NCBI RefSeq assembly: GCF_021290385.1
Contig: NZ_CP089928.1
Span: forward strand, 2,712,501-2,776,500
DNA length: 64,000 bases
Direction of reading: 5' to 3'
Origin: Microbulbifer sp. YPW16
GTDB lineage: Bacteria > Pseudomonadota > Gammaproteobacteria > Pseudomonadales > Cellvibrionaceae
Positions 27,003-37,127 of the stretch are shown piece by piece. Made by a program: the position numbers and the translations under genes. The notes under the pieces are model-generated. The model worked only from the letters and a program-made list of their open reading frames with translations. It was not told the origin of the DNA and made no database searches. Position 1 is the first letter of the stretch; each line of letters begins with the position of its first letter.

Positions 27003-28268
27003 TTACCCCTCGCCGCCGCGGGCGGGGGGCACGGTGCTCTCTCCGCGCAGCAGGTCCGCCAGGTTTTCCCGCGCCCGCACCAGGTGGGTGCGATCGCCAT
27101 CGACGATCACCTCGGCGGCCCGCGGGCGTGTATTGTAGTTGGAGCTCATGGTGAAACCGTAGGCGCCGGCGGACAGCAGCGCCAGCAGCTGGCCCGGCTG
27201 CAGCGCCAGTTCGCGTCGCTTGCCGAGGAAATCGCCGGTCTCACATACCGGGCCGACGATATCCCAGATTTCCACGTCGCCGTTGCTGGGCTTCACCGGG
27301 ACGATATCCTGCCAGGCCTGGTAGAGCGCCGGGCGCAGGTTGTCGTTCATGGCCGCATCGACGATGGCGAAGTTGTGCTCCTCGGTACGCTTCAGGTATT
27401 CGACCCGGGTCAGCAGCAGTCCGCCGTTGGCGGCAATAGAGCGGCCCGGTTCCATCACCAGTTCCAGGTCGCGGCCCTGCAGCCGCTCCTTGACTGCTCC
27501 CAGGTAATCACTCACCGGCGGCGGCATCTCGCCGCGATAGCGCACGCCCAGGCCACCGCCCAGGTCCAGGTGCTTGAGCCGGATGCCTTCTTCCGCCAGC
27601 TGGTCGATCAGTAGCAGCAGCCTTTCCAGGGCGTCGAGGAAGGGGGAGATTTCCGTCAGCTGTGAGCCGATATGGCAGTCGACGCCCACCACTTCCAGGT
27701 GCTCGGACTGCGCCGCGCGCCGGTAAGTGTCGAGGGCGTCGTCGATGGCGATGCCGAATTTGTTTTCCTTGAGCCCGGTGGAAATGTACGGGTGCGTTTT
27801 CGCATCCACGTCCGGGTTCACCCGCAGGGATACCGGCGCGTTGACGCCCATGTCTGCCGCCACTGCCTCCAGCCGTTCCAGCTCGCCGTCGGACTCGACG
27901 TTAAAGCAGTGCACGCCCACCTCGAGCGCGCGGCGCATTTCCGCGGCGGTCTTGCCCACACCGGAAAACACTACCCGCGACGGATCGCCACCGGCCTGCA
28001 GCACCCGCTCCAGCTCACCACCGGAGACGATATCGAAGCCGGCCCCGAGCTGCGCCAGCAGTGACAGGATGCCCAGGTTACTGTTGGCCTTTACCGCATA
28101 GCAGATCATACCCGGGTGGTCGCCCAGGGCATCGGCATAGTCGCGGTACTGCTGTTCAAAGTGCGCGCGGCTGTACACGTAAGTGGGGGTGCCGAATTGC
28201 TCGGCGATGTGTTCCAGCGAGACGTCTTCAGCCCACAGGCTGCCCTCGCGGTAATTGAAATCGCTCAT
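27003..28268 (-). CDS. lysA: Diaminopimelate decarboxylase
   Basis: A 421-residue PLP enzyme of fold type III that makes lysine from meso-diaminopimelate. The PLP lysine is in [14 protein letters not shown]; further motifs are [35 protein letters not shown] and the dimer-partner residues in [10 protein letters not shown]. It overlaps lptM by 4 bp and precedes dapF, so two lysine-pathway steps are co-transcribed. Confidence 0.96.
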   Translation of the reverse strand: MSDFNYREGSLWAEDVSLEHIAEQFGTPTYVYSRAHFEQQYRDYADALGDHPGMICYAVKANSNLGILSLLAQLGAGFDIVSGGELERVLQAGGDPSRVVFSGVGKTAAEMRRALEVGVHCFNVESDGELERLEAVAADMGVNAPVSLRVNPDVDAKTHPYISTGLKENKFGIAIDDALDTYRRAAQSEHLEVVGVDCHIGSQLTEISPFLDALERLLLLIDQLAEEGIRLKHLDLGGGLGVRYRGEMPPPVSDYLGAVKERLQGRDLELVMEPGRSIAANGGLLLTRVEYLKRTEEHNFAIVDAAMNDNLRPALYQAWQDIVPVKPSNGDVEIWDIVGPVCETGDFLGKRRELALQPGQLLALLSAGAYGFTMSSNYNTRPRAAEVIVDGDRTHLVRARENLADLLRGESTVPPARGGEG

Positions 28269-28585
28269 TTTTCTACTTCTTGCTGCTCGGGTTCTTGCTG
28301 CTCCGGCTGTTCCGCCTGCCCGGTATCGGTTTCCATACTGTCCACCGGGGTGTCGACCGGCCCTGGCTGGGGCGCAGCCTGCTGTGCTTCTGCCGCCGGC
28401 AGGCCAGTGGCGGGAGAAGAGGGCTGCCCGGACGCTGGTGCTGCCGGAGCGCCGGCCACCGGGGCGCCGGGCATCGGTGCCGCGGGCTGTGCGGGATCCT
28501 GCGGCAGGTACAGCGGTCCCTTCTGGCCGCAGCCGCCCAGCGCGACGGCAGTAAGAATGGTGGCGAGGAAAAATCTCTGGCGCAT
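28265..28585 (-). CDS. lptM: LPS-assembly lipoprotein LptM
   Basis: A 106-residue small lipoprotein. The lipobox region ALGGCGQKGPLYLP is the hallmark of LptM (YifL), which helps disulphide maturation of LptD in E. coli. The rest is a Pro/Ala/Glu-rich disordered tail, longer than in enterobacteria. It is the first gene of the lysA-dapF-DUF484-xerC operon and is divergent from cyaY, the common arrangement. Confidence 0.92.
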   Translation of the reverse strand: MRQRFFLATILTAVALGGCGQKGPLYLPQDPAQPAAPMPGAPVAGAPAAPASGQPSSPATGLPAAEAQQAAPQPGPVDTPVDSMETDTGQAEQPEQQEPEQQEVEK

Positions 28586-28684
28586 GCGCGGCTTCCTGCA
28601 GCTGTCTGGCGGAGTTCGGGTGAAAGCCTGCTAGTATAGCGACCTCAGATCCATATCGTACACGGTAACAGAAGTAACCATTTT

Positions 28685-29023
28685 ATGAGCCAAGCGGAAT
28701 TCGATGCGGCCATCGAGCGTACCCTGATTGCCATCGAGGATGCCCTGGATGAATGCGAGTGGGACATCGATTACGAGCGCGCGGATGCGGTGCTGACCCT
28801 GACCCTGGAAGATAACGGCAGCCAGGTGATCCTCTCCCGCCAGACCGCCAACCAGGAGCTGTGGGTGGCGGCGCGCTCCGGCGGCTTTCACCTGTCCTTC
28901 GACAATGCCGGCACCGGGCCGGTCTGGAAGTGCACCACCACCGGCGAGGACCTGCCGACGCTGCTGGACCGCGTGCTGACCGAGCAGCAGGGCGAGCCGG
29001 TGTCCCTCAGCCTGGACCTCTGA
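28685..29023 (+). CDS. cyaY: Iron donor protein CyaY (frataxin homologue)
   Basis: A 112-residue frataxin-fold protein. The acidic first helix is EFDAAIERTLIAIEDALDE, followed by sheet motifs LTLTLEDNGSQVILSRQ, ELWVAARSGGFHLSF and WKCTTTGEDLPTLLDRVL. It modulates Fe-S cluster assembly and binds iron through the acidic ridge. The gene is divergent from lptM with a ~100 bp shared promoter region. Confidence 0.94.
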   Translation: MSQAEFDAAIERTLIAIEDALDECEWDIDYERADAVLTLTLEDNGSQVILSRQTANQELWVAARSGGFHLSFDNAGTGPVWKCTTTGEDLPTLLDRVLTEQQGEPVSLSLDL

Positions 29024-29035
29024 CCACATACCGCC

Positions 29036-29119
29036 CATGTAGGCGCGGCCCATGGCCGTGACCAGCGCCGGGTAACCGTTGCAGCCAGTCGCCGTCGCGG
29101 CCAGCGGCCGCTCCTACAG
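29036..29119. repeat. Palindromic intergenic repeat, orientation A
   Basis: The unit starts TGTAGGCGCGGCCCATGGCC and ends CGGCCAGCGGCCGCTCCTACA. It is the reverse complement arrangement of the second unit 100 bp away. Both lie between cyaY and argH. Confidence 0.8.
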
Positions 29120-29217
29120 CGTTACTTCGGTGGTGCCGTTCAACTGGGCGTTGTCCGGTAGCGGCGGGGCGAGTCTGCCTTTCATCATATTTTCCCGGCT
29201 TACCCCCCCCCACACTC

Positions 29218-29342
29218 CTGTAGGAGCGGCCGCTGGCCGCGATCGCCCGGTGCGTCGTCATGCAGCCACAGATATCGCGGCCATGGGCCGCGCCTACAGG
29301 TGTTCTTCGTCATGCCGGCGAGGGCCGGCATGCAGTGATTCA
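29218..29342. repeat. Palindromic intergenic repeat, orientation B, plus CCGGC-type element
   Basis: TGTAGGAGCGGCCGCTGGCC at 29219 and ATGGGCCGCGCCTACAG near 29300 are the inverse of unit A. A CATGCCGGCGAGGGCCGGCATG palindrome-like element follows and runs into the argH stop codon. Confidence 0.8.
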
Positions 29343-30752
29343 GCGCGCGGCGATCAGCTTTTTCGCCCGCGCGCACGCCGCGCGCACCTGCGCCGGCGCG
29401 GTGCCGCCGATATGGTCACGGGCGGCCACGGAACCTTCCAGCGTGAGCACCTCAAAGACATCCTCGCCGATGTCGGCGGAGAACTGCTGCAGCTGTTGCA
29501 GGCTCAGTTCCGCCAGGTCTGCCCCCTGCTCGATGGCGAAGGACACGGACTGGCCGACAATCTCATGGGCATCGCGGAAGGCCACGCCCTTGCGCACCAG
29601 GTAATCGGCCAGGTCGGTGGCGGTGGAGAAGCCCTGGGCGGCCGCGGCCAGCATATTCTCTTTCTTGGCCTCCAGCGCCGGCACCATGTCGGCGAAGGCA
29701 CGCAGGCAGTCGAGCGCGGTATCGGCGGCGTCGAACAGCGGTTCCTTGTCCTCCTGGTTGTCCTTGTTGTAGGCCAGCGGCTGGCTCTTCATCAGGGTCA
29801 GCAGGGATACCAGGTGGCCGTTGACGCGGCCGGTCTTGCCGCGCACCAGTTCCGGCACATCCGGGTTCTTCTTCTGCGGCATGATGGACGAGCCGGTACA
29901 GAAGCGGTCCGGCAGGTCGATGAAATCGAACTGGCTCGAGGTCCACAGCACCAGTTCCTCGCTGGCGCGGGACAGGTGGGTCAGCAGCAGCGCGGCAAAG
30001 GCACAGAACTCGATGGCGAAGTCCCGGTCGCTGACCGAGTCCAGCGAGTTCTCCGTGGGGGCATCGAAGCCCAGCAGCTCGGCAGTCCGCGCCCGGTCGA
30101 TGGGGTAGCTGGTGCCGGCCAGCGCCGCGGCACCCAGCGGCGAGCGATTGACCCGCTTGCGGCAGTCCATCAGGCGCTCGTAGTCCCGGGTCAGCATTTC
30201 GTTCCAGGCCAGCAGGTGGTGGCCGAAGGTGACCGGCTGGGCCGACTGCAGGTGGGTAAAGCCGGGCATGATGGTGTCCGCCTCCCGCTCGGCCAGGTCC
30301 ACCAGGCCGGTCTGCAGGCGGGTCAGCTCGGCGCCGATCAGGTCGATGCGACCCCGCAGCCACAGGCGTATGTCAGTAGCCACCTGGTCGTTGCGTGAAC
30401 GGCCCGTGTGCAGCTTCTTGCCGGTGGCACCGATGCGCTGGGTGAGGCGCGCCTCTATGTTCATATGCACATCTTCCAGCGCGACCTCCCAGGGAAACTG
30501 GCCGGCCTCGATCTCGCCGGCAATATCCTGCAGGCCACCGGCGATCTGTTCGTACTCCTCCGCGGTGAGTACGCCCACCTCGGACAGCATCTGGGCATGC
30601 GCCAGCGAGCCCTGGATATCCTCCATCGCCATGCGCTGGTCGAAACTTACCGAGGCGGTGAATCGTTCCACGAAGGCATCGGTGGCCTCGCTGAAGCGGC
30701 CGCCCCAGAGCTTGGCGGCGGGGTTGGCGGAAGCGTTGGTGTCTTTGCTCAT
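29340..30752 (-). CDS. argH: Argininosuccinate lyase
   Basis: A 470-residue fumarase/aspartase-superfamily enzyme catalysing the last step of arginine synthesis. The signature [12 protein letters not shown] with the catalytic Ser is present, as are [15 protein letters not shown] and [13 protein letters not shown]. Length is typical. In Pseudomonas relatives argH is divergent from algZ, as here. Confidence 0.96.
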   Translation of the reverse strand: MSKDTNASANPAAKLWGGRFSEATDAFVERFTASVSFDQRMAMEDIQGSLAHAQMLSEVGVLTAEEYEQIAGGLQDIAGEIEAGQFPWEVALEDVHMNIEARLTQRIGATGKKLHTGRSRNDQVATDIRLWLRGRIDLIGAELTRLQTGLVDLAEREADTIMPGFTHLQSAQPVTFGHHLLAWNEMLTRDYERLMDCRKRVNRSPLGAAALAGTSYPIDRARTAELLGFDAPTENSLDSVSDRDFAIEFCAFAALLLTHLSRASEELVLWTSSQFDFIDLPDRFCTGSSIMPQKKNPDVPELVRGKTGRVNGHLVSLLTLMKSQPLAYNKDNQEDKEPLFDAADTALDCLRAFADMVPALEAKKENMLAAAAQGFSTATDLADYLVRKGVAFRDAHEIVGQSVSFAIEQGADLAELSLQQLQQFSADIGEDVFEVLTLEGSVAARDHIGGTAPAQVRAACARAKKLIAAR

Positions 30753-30923
30753 AGTGCCTCTGTATTCATGCCTGGGTATCGGTGGCCCTGCCCGGTTGCA
30801 GGGCGGTGGAACTGCGCGGGTGATGGCGGTATCTTGCTTGTTTCCCGGTCGCCCTCGCAGCGACAGCTGCCGGGGCGGTTACGGCCCAAGAATAGATAAC
30901 AAATCCAGAAGAAAGAACGTGGT

Positions 30924-32057
30924 ATGACTTCCCCACAGCCCGCTCGGCCGGCGGGCATTATAGCGCAGCAAATTCGCGAAACAGCCCCCGAAGGCAAAGA
31001 ATCTGCACCTGCCCACTTCCTGCCGGACCTGTGCAGCGTATCCGCCGTTGCCGTGCTGGTGATGATGGGCGAGCTGCTGGCGGTGGTGCTGGTGCTGGCG
31101 GTGGACGGCCTGCGGGAGTTCAGCTGGCAGAGGCTGGGCCTGTTCTCCCTGACTACCCAGTGGGTGATCCTGCCGGCGGCGGCGCTGTTGTGCCGCCTGC
31201 GGCCGCGGCTGGCCCGGCTGTCACCACGCCGGGCCGGCGCGCTCAGTTTTGCCGTGGTGCTGGCGGTGCTGGGCGCGGTGATGCTGGCCCAGCAATGGTG
31301 GCTGGCGAACCTCTCCGGGCAGCCGCTGGATCTCTGGGCACTGGGCGGTAACCTGCTGCTGGGTGCCATCTGTGCCGGGGTGGTGTTGCGCTACGCGTTT
31401 GTCCAGCAGCAGCTCCACAACCAGCAGCGCGCCGAGCTGGGCGCCCGTATCGAGGCGCTGCAGTCGCGCATCCGCCCGCATTTCCTGTTCAACAGCCTCA
31501 ACAGCCTGGCCAGCCTGATCGCGGTGGACCCGGATCGAGCCGAGCGGCTGGTGGAGGAATTGTCAGCCCTGTTCCGTGCCAGCCTGGCGGAACCGAAAAT
31601 GGTATCGCTGGCGCAGGAGCTGGCGCTGGCGCGGCGCTATATGGAAATCGAGGCCCTGCGCCTGGGGGAGCGTCTCCAGCAGGACTGGCAGGTGAACGAT
31701 GACCTGGCCGACGTGCAGGTACCGTCCATGCTGCTGCAGCCACTGCTGGAAAATGCCGTACTCCACGGTGTGGCACGGATTCGCGGCGGTGGCTGTATCC
31801 GGGTACAGGTGTCACAGGAAGCCGACCGGCTGGCAGTGTGGATCGACAACCCGCTGCCCGCGGAGAGCCCGCAAGAGCATGCTGCGGGCAATGGTATGGC
31901 GCTGGAAAATATCCGCCAGCGCCTCGCCGCGCACTATCCGCGGGGATTCGAATTCCGTGCCGGCAGGGAGGGCAACCGCTACCAGGTCAACCTGCACTTG
32001 CCGATTTCGCCCACGTCGCGGCCACTGGTGCAGCAGGCACAGGAGGAGCCGGCATGA
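30924..32057 (+). CDS. algZ: Sensor histidine kinase AlgZ/FimS (LytS type)
   Basis: A 377-residue membrane kinase with about four hydrophobic segments in residues 38-160, then a LytS-type His_kinase domain: IRPHFLFNSLNSLASLI carries the phosphorylated His and LLQPLLENAVLHGV the ATP-binding N-box. A glycine-rich GNGMALENIRQRL completes the ATPase site. AlgZ regulates alginate, twitching motility and virulence with AlgR in P. aeruginosa. The stop overlaps the algR start (ATGA). Confidence 0.9.
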   Translation: MTSPQPARPAGIIAQQIRETAPEGKESAPAHFLPDLCSVSAVAVLVMMGELLAVVLVLAVDGLREFSWQRLGLFSLTTQWVILPAAALLCRLRPRLARLSPRRAGALSFAVVLAVLGAVMLAQQWWLANLSGQPLDLWALGGNLLLGAICAGVVLRYAFVQQQLHNQQRAELGARIEALQSRIRPHFLFNSLNSLASLIAVDPDRAERLVEELSALFRASLAEPKMVSLAQELALARRYMEIEALRLGERLQQDWQVNDDLADVQVPSMLLQPLLENAVLHGVARIRGGGCIRVQVSQEADRLAVWIDNPLPAESPQEHAAGNGMALENIRQRLAAHYPRGFEFRAGREGNRYQVNLHLPISPTSRPLVQQAQEEPA

Positions 32058-32803
32058 CGGAACTGGGAGTGCTGATCGTTGACGATGAACCCCTGGCCCG
32101 CACGCGGCTGGCGCGCCAGCTCCAGGGCCTGGCGCAATGTGAATTGCTGGGCGAGGCGGCCGATGCGGTCGAGGCCCTGCGGCAGGTACAGCGGCTCGAT
32201 CCGGACCTGGTGCTGCTGGATATCGAGATGCCGGGTGACAACGGCCTGGAGCTGGCCCGGCAACTGTCGGCACTGGAGTACCCGCCCGCGTTGATTTTCT
32301 GCACTGCCCACGATGAATTCGCGTTGCCGGCCTTTGCCACGGCGGCGGTGGGGTACCTGCTGAAGCCGGTGACGGCAGCGGACCTGTCGGCGGCGGTGGA
32401 CAAGGCGGTGCAATTGAACCGGTCACAGCGCAAGGTGGCCGGAATATCCGCGCAGCCGGCAATGGCGGCCGGCCGCAAGCGCCTCAGGTCTGCCAGCCGC
32501 CGTGGTGTGGAACTGGTGGATGTTGCGGGAATCCGCTGCTTTGTCGCCGACAACAAATATGTGGTGGCGCATTACCCGGGCGGTGAGGCAATCCTGGAGG
32601 AATCCCTGAAGGAGCTTGAGGCGGAATTTGCCGGCCGGTTTGTGCGGGTGCACCGCAATGCGCTGGTGGCAGTGGAATCCATTACCGGCCTCGAGCGCGA
32701 GGGTGGAAACTACCGTGTATTGCTGGACGGCGTCGACGAGCGGCCGCAGGTAAGCCGGCGATTACTGCCTGCGGTAAGATCCCTGATTGAAGAAATGGCC
32801 TGA
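32054..32803 (+). CDS. algR: LytTR response regulator AlgR
   Basis: A 249-residue regulator. The receiver domain has LIVDDEPLARTRL, the phospho-acceptor Asp in LVLLDIEMPG and the Lys in GYLLKPV. From ~residue 145 a LytTR DNA-binding domain follows: VADNKYVVAHYPGG, FVRVHRNALVAVESI and YRVLLDG. The two domains are joined by a basic linker. It is translationally coupled to algZ, and pilT/pilU lie within 4 kb, although AlgR targets cannot be read here. Confidence 0.92.
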   Translation: MTELGVLIVDDEPLARTRLARQLQGLAQCELLGEAADAVEALRQVQRLDPDLVLLDIEMPGDNGLELARQLSALEYPPALIFCTAHDEFALPAFATAAVGYLLKPVTAADLSAAVDKAVQLNRSQRKVAGISAQPAMAAGRKRLRSASRRGVELVDVAGIRCFVADNKYVVAHYPGGEAILEESLKELEAEFAGRFVRVHRNALVAVESITGLEREGGNYRVLLDGVDERPQVSRRLLPAVRSLIEEMA

Positions 32804-32963
32804 AGCCAGCCACTCGCCCGTGGGTTACCGAATGGCCAGGTTGGGTTACCCGGGGCGGCCATCCCCATACCCCTGGTCATGCGCCCGCTGAGCCGCGTCA
32901 AAAAACGGCTCGGCAGGCTGGGCCCGCTCTGCGGCCCAGCCTCACTTACGTTCACGCCGGGGT

Positions 32964-35654
32964 TCAATTGGCAATAAACCCGCGGCTGTAGCCCTTGCGC
33001 CAGCCATCAGGCGAGGTGAATCGCCACGGTTGCCGGTACTCTTCAAAGTTGTGGCCCACACCGCCAAGCATCCATAGCTCACCATTAAAGGGCAGTAGCT
33101 GGTGGTGGTAGCGGGGCGCGAATGGTGCATCACCGGCTGCCTGAATCCAGGTGATCCCGTCTTCGGATGTCCAGATATCACCCAGGGCATTGATGCTGCT
33201 GTCGTAGCCGCCAGTCAGCCACAGCTTGCCCTCGTAGTTCGTTACCTGGTGATAGACCCGCGCGGGGAATGCTGGAACCGGTATTACCTGCTGCCAGCTT
33301 TTCCCGTCCCCGGAATACCAGACGTCGCGCTTGAGAGTGTTGTCTACCGGATCAGAGCCGCCACTGACCCACAGCTTGCCGTTGAAGCTGGATACTTCAT
33401 ATCTTTCCAGTGGCGAAAACTGGGGCAGTGAAGAGACCAGGTCCCAGTTGATGCCATCTGCCGAAGACCAGACCTCATTCGTGGGGACCCCGCTGACCTC
33501 GGCCTGGGCAAATACCCACAACCTGTTGTCATGCACAACCACGCGGTGGCCTGTCTCGGCAGGAAAGCCGGCGTCGCTGGTTTCCTGCGACCAGGAAATA
33601 CCATCGGGTGACGACCAGACGTCGTTTTTGGCTGCCGTGCCCGAGCCCAGGTCGTAACCGCCAATCAGCCAGAACCGGTTGTCAAAATAGGCGAGCCGGT
33701 GACCGCTCCGGCGAAGCAAGCCGCCAGTCGTTGTTCGCCTGGACCATTCGAGGCCATCCGCTGATTGCCAGATGACGGCATCGGACGGGTTGCTCTGATC
33801 GACCGGGTCAAGAAGGATAAACTGCTCATCTGAAGCCACGACGGGGATATCGCCATAGTAGATGTTTTCCGGCAATGCCTGCGCCGGCGACTCCCGGATC
33901 CAGGAAGAGCCAGAGCCTGTTGACCATACCCAGTTCCTGCGCTTGCTCCCGCTGGAGTTTTCCCCGAGGGATACTGTGTAGCTCCCGCCGACAATCCACA
34001 GGCGGTCCCGGAAAGAGACGGCCTGGTGCTCCCTGATATGGCTGTCAGCCAGCGCCTGTGCATCGATATCCAGCTGCTCCCAGTTGATACCGTCGCCAGA
34101 CCGCCATGCCGTGGTTTCAATGGGGTTGAAGTCCAGGTAAGCGGAAGTCCCGATTATCCAGAGTTTGCCCTGGTGGGTCAGCATCTGGTGGTTGCGAAGG
34201 TTGGCAAACTGCTCCAGGTCGGCTGCCCTGTTCCAGTTTTTGCCGTCAGGAGAGGACCAGACAGTCTCGTTCTCCCCATTTGCTTCCCCACCGGTCAGCC
34301 AGAGCCTGTTGTCGTACACGGCGACACGGTGCCCGAAGCGTCCACCGAAAGGCGCGGTTGCAACTTCCCGAGTCCAGGTGATGCCATCGGGAGAGGACCA
34401 GACATCTGAAAATATGCTGCTGCTGTCGCTCCAGCTGGAACCACCGATCACCCATAATTTCCCGTTGAAGCTCACTGCCTGGTGGTCGGCCCTGGGCGGG
34501 AATCCGGCATCGCCGGTGAGCTGCGTCCACTCGGTGCCATTGGTCGATGTCCAGACATCACTCTTCTCGCCATCACTATTGCCTGCAATCAGGAACAGCT
34601 TTCCCCCGTGCTCGACGATCTGGTGATCGAGCCTGCGACCCGGCAGGTTGGAATCCGCCTGTTGCCAAACCCGGCCATCGCTGGAGACCCAGGGGTCAAA
34701 CGGTGTCCTGCCGCTGCTGGTACCGCCGTAAAGCCACAGTTTGCCATTGAACTCGATCACCTGGTGTTGCGTGCGGCGACTGAACTGGTGTGGCCAGGCG
34801 GTGACCTCACTCGTTCCGGCAAGTTTCAGGTAGGCGGGAGTGCCCAGCGTTGCATTATTGTCGACAAGTGAGCCATCAATAGCCTGCACACTGCCGTTCG
34901 CACAGCCAGCGAAGTTACCAATATCGCATTCCGGCTCGCTAGAGCTGTAAAGGCTCATACCGTAGGTTGCCTCAGGGAGTTCAAGCAAGGTGTCCGAGGC
35001 TCCGCTCCAGGCGTGCATTATGGCGCTGGTGCGGATTTCAAAAGATGCAGACGCAGCAGAAAAAACACTGTCGGCTTCCTGGTGCGCTGAAATTATTGAC
35101 CTGCCCAGTCCATGCGCTGTCACCACGCCATCGGGGGCGACTGTCGCAACATTGGTATTGCTCGAGCTGTAGGTGATGTCGGTGGAGGCGAGTCCGCTTG
35201 CCGGGTTGGACAGGCTTTTTCCTGTCGCGAGTGGTTGTACCTCAGCTGAGGAAAAGGAGAGCGCGTTTTCCCTGGTTGATACGTTGACATCATAGGCAGC
35301 GGAGGCTCCGCTGTACTCGGAGTCCTCTGCGATATTGGCCGTAATCCTGGTGCTGCCCGCACCCATGGCTGTAACCTGGCCGCTACCGTCGACCATCGCT
35401 ACCTGTTCATTGCCGGAACTATAAGTAATAGCGCCACTGCCGGGCGCAGTCGCGGGATTGTCCAGGCTTTCCCCGACTGTCAGGGCGACTGGCCCCTCCT
35501 GCGAAAACGTCAGGTCCTGTTCTGACAGTTGCGTCTCCGGGGGTGAAGTTGAACCAGGTGATGGATCACTGTTGCCACCACTACCGCCGCCACCGCAGTT
35601 TATCAGGGCGAGAGCCCCCCAAAGGACTAAAAATAGCCTTGCCCCCTTGAGCAT
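32964..35654 (-). CDS. Lipoprotein with Ig-like domains and Kelch/galactose-oxidase-like repeats
   Basis: An 896-residue predicted lipoprotein (lipobox ALINC near residue 20, then a Gly/Ser/Pro linker). Two Ig-like BIG_2-type domains (about residues 40-200) share ITYSSxNxxVA and a Gly-Val turn. From ~residue 300 to the end run about nine ~55-residue repeats with the core KLWLxGG...DVWSSPDGxxW, a Kelch/galactose-oxidase-like beta-propeller pattern. It is likely surface- or periplasm-exposed and binding, with no catalytic motif seen. The ATG at 35654 has GGAGG upstream. Codon use is less GC-biased than neighbouring housekeeping genes. Confidence 0.85.
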   Translation of the reverse strand: MLKGARLFLVLWGALALINCGGGGSGGNSDPSPGSTSPPETQLSEQDLTFSQEGPVALTVGESLDNPATAPGSGAITYSSGNEQVAMVDGSGQVTAMGAGSTRITANIAEDSEYSGASAAYDVNVSTRENALSFSSAEVQPLATGKSLSNPASGLASTDITYSSSNTNVATVAPDGVVTAHGLGRSIISAHQEADSVFSAASASFEIRTSAIMHAWSGASDTLLELPEATYGMSLYSSSEPECDIGNFAGCANGSVQAIDGSLVDNNATLGTPAYLKLAGTSEVTAWPHQFSRRTQHQVIEFNGKLWLYGGTSSGRTPFDPWVSSDGRVWQQADSNLPGRRLDHQIVEHGGKLFLIAGNSDGEKSDVWTSTNGTEWTQLTGDAGFPPRADHQAVSFNGKLWVIGGSSWSDSSSIFSDVWSSPDGITWTREVATAPFGGRFGHRVAVYDNRLWLTGGEANGENETVWSSPDGKNWNRAADLEQFANLRNHQMLTHQGKLWIIGTSAYLDFNPIETTAWRSGDGINWEQLDIDAQALADSHIREHQAVSFRDRLWIVGGSYTVSLGENSSGSKRRNWVWSTGSGSSWIRESPAQALPENIYYGDIPVVASDEQFILLDPVDQSNPSDAVIWQSADGLEWSRRTTTGGLLRRSGHRLAYFDNRFWLIGGYDLGSGTAAKNDVWSSPDGISWSQETSDAGFPAETGHRVVVHDNRLWVFAQAEVSGVPTNEVWSSADGINWDLVSSLPQFSPLERYEVSSFNGKLWVSGGSDPVDNTLKRDVWYSGDGKSWQQVIPVPAFPARVYHQVTNYEGKLWLTGGYDSSINALGDIWTSEDGITWIQAAGDAPFAPRYHHQLLPFNGELWMLGGVGHNFEEYRQPWRFTSPDGWRKGYSRGFIAN

Positions 35655-35807
35655 GAAACCTCCGAATTTATTGTTATCAGGATATGGTGAGAACTTAATT
35701 CTCAATGATAACAGTTGTAAGGGATAAAATTGCCTGGCATATGGCAGTGAGGGGGGCGTGGCGGGAGTGTCAGGTGCTTCTCGGTGTTTAGCGCCTGCTG
35801 TGGCTGG

Positions 35808-35852
35808 AAAGGTGTGTCAGCGAACCGCCTTGCGCCTCACTGACACACCTTT
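35808..35852. terminator. Inverted repeat between the Kelch-like gene and pilU
   Basis: AAAGGTGTGTCAG (35808-35820) is perfectly mirrored by CTGACACACCTTT (35840-35852) across a 19-nt loop. It lies 35 bp past the pilU stop, so it may terminate pilU transcription. Confidence 0.5.
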
Positions 35853-35886
35853 CAATCATGGATGTTGAATGGGTAGACGCCGCAAA

Positions 35887-37035
35887 TCAGAAAATCTGCG
35901 GTCCCTTGTAGTCGTCAGTCTCGCCTTCAAGGCTCAGCTCGCCCGCTGCCTCGTTCAGGTACTCGGCGTCGGATTCTGACTTGAGCTTGATCATCAGGCG
36001 CAGGTCGTTGGCGGAGTCGGCGTGGGCGAGGGCGTCCTCGTAGGTGATCTCGCCGCGGTCGTACAGTTCGTACAGGGCCTGGTCGAAAGTCTGCATCCCC
36101 TGCTCGTTGGAGCGCTTCATCAACTCTTTCAGCTTGTGCACCTCGCCCTTGCGGATCAGGTCCGAGGCCAGCGGGGTGTTGATCATGATTTCCAGGCACG
36201 CGCGGCGGCCGTCGCCATCCGGGGTGGGTACCAGCTGCTGGGCCACCATGGCCCTCAGGTTCAGGGACAGGTCCATCCACAGTTGCTGGTGCCGGTCGGC
36301 GGGGAAGAAGTGGATGATCCGGTCCAGCGCCTGGTTGGCATTGTTGGCGTGCAGGGTACACAGGCACAGGTGGCCGGTTTCGGCGAAGGCGATGGCGTGG
36401 TCCATGGTTTCGCGGGAGCGCACCTCACCAATCAGGATCACGTCCGGCGCCTGGCGCAGGGTGTTCTTCAGGGCCACTTCGAAGGATTCGGTATCCAGGC
36501 CCACCTCGCGCTGGGTCACGATACAGCCGCGGTGCTGGTGGACGAATTCGATCGGGTCCTCGATCGAGATGATGTGTCCCTTGGAGTTCTCATTGCGGTG
36601 GCCGATCATCGAGGCCAGTGACGTGGACTTACCGGTACCGGTGGCACCCACGAAGATGATCAGGCCGCGCTTGGTCATCGCCAGTTCCTTGACCACTTCC
36701 GGCAGCCCCAGGCCATCGATGGTGGGGATCTTGGTCTCGATCCGCCGCAGCACCATGCCCACCAGGTTGCGCTGGAAGAACGCCGAGACCCGGAAGCGGC
36801 CCACATTGCGCACCGCGATGGCAAAGTTGAGCTCTTTCTTTTCCGCGAACTCGCGCCGCTGTTTCTCGTTCATTACCCCGACGACCATCTCGCGGGCCTT
36901 TTCCGGGGTCAGAGCCGTGCTGCTGGCGGGCACCACCTTGCCGTGCACCTTGATTGAGGGCGGCACCCCGGCAGTGATAAACAGGTCGGATGCGCCTTTC
37001 TCGACGACAAGCTGGAGGAGTCTTTCGATTTCCAT
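35887..37035 (-). CDS. pilU: Type IV pilus retraction ATPase PilU
   Basis: A 382-residue secretion ATPase of the PilT family. Walker A is VGATGTGKSTSLAS, the Asp/Walker B region IISIEDPIEFVHQH and ILIGEVRSRETMDH, and the His box HANNANQALDRIIHF. The Glu-rich C-terminal extension (LSLEGETDDYKG) is typical of PilU and absent from PilT. It works with PilT in pilus retraction and twitching. It follows pilT by 92 bp on the same strand. Confidence 0.95.
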   Translation of the reverse strand: MEIERLLQLVVEKGASDLFITAGVPPSIKVHGKVVPASSTALTPEKAREMVVGVMNEKQRREFAEKKELNFAIAVRNVGRFRVSAFFQRNLVGMVLRRIETKIPTIDGLGLPEVVKELAMTKRGLIIFVGATGTGKSTSLASMIGHRNENSKGHIISIEDPIEFVHQHRGCIVTQREVGLDTESFEVALKNTLRQAPDVILIGEVRSRETMDHAIAFAETGHLCLCTLHANNANQALDRIIHFFPADRHQQLWMDLSLNLRAMVAQQLVPTPDGDGRRACLEIMINTPLASDLIRKGEVHKLKELMKRSNEQGMQTFDQALYELYDRGEITYEDALAHADSANDLRLMIKLKSESDAEYLNEAAGELSLEGETDDYKGPQIF

Positions 37036-37127
37036 TGTGGTTACCGCTTTTTATCGATTGTTGTGGCGGGCTTGCGGCCCGCTGGCAGGGCCGTGGCCCC
37101 GCACTGGCTGACACCGGTTTGCCGGTG

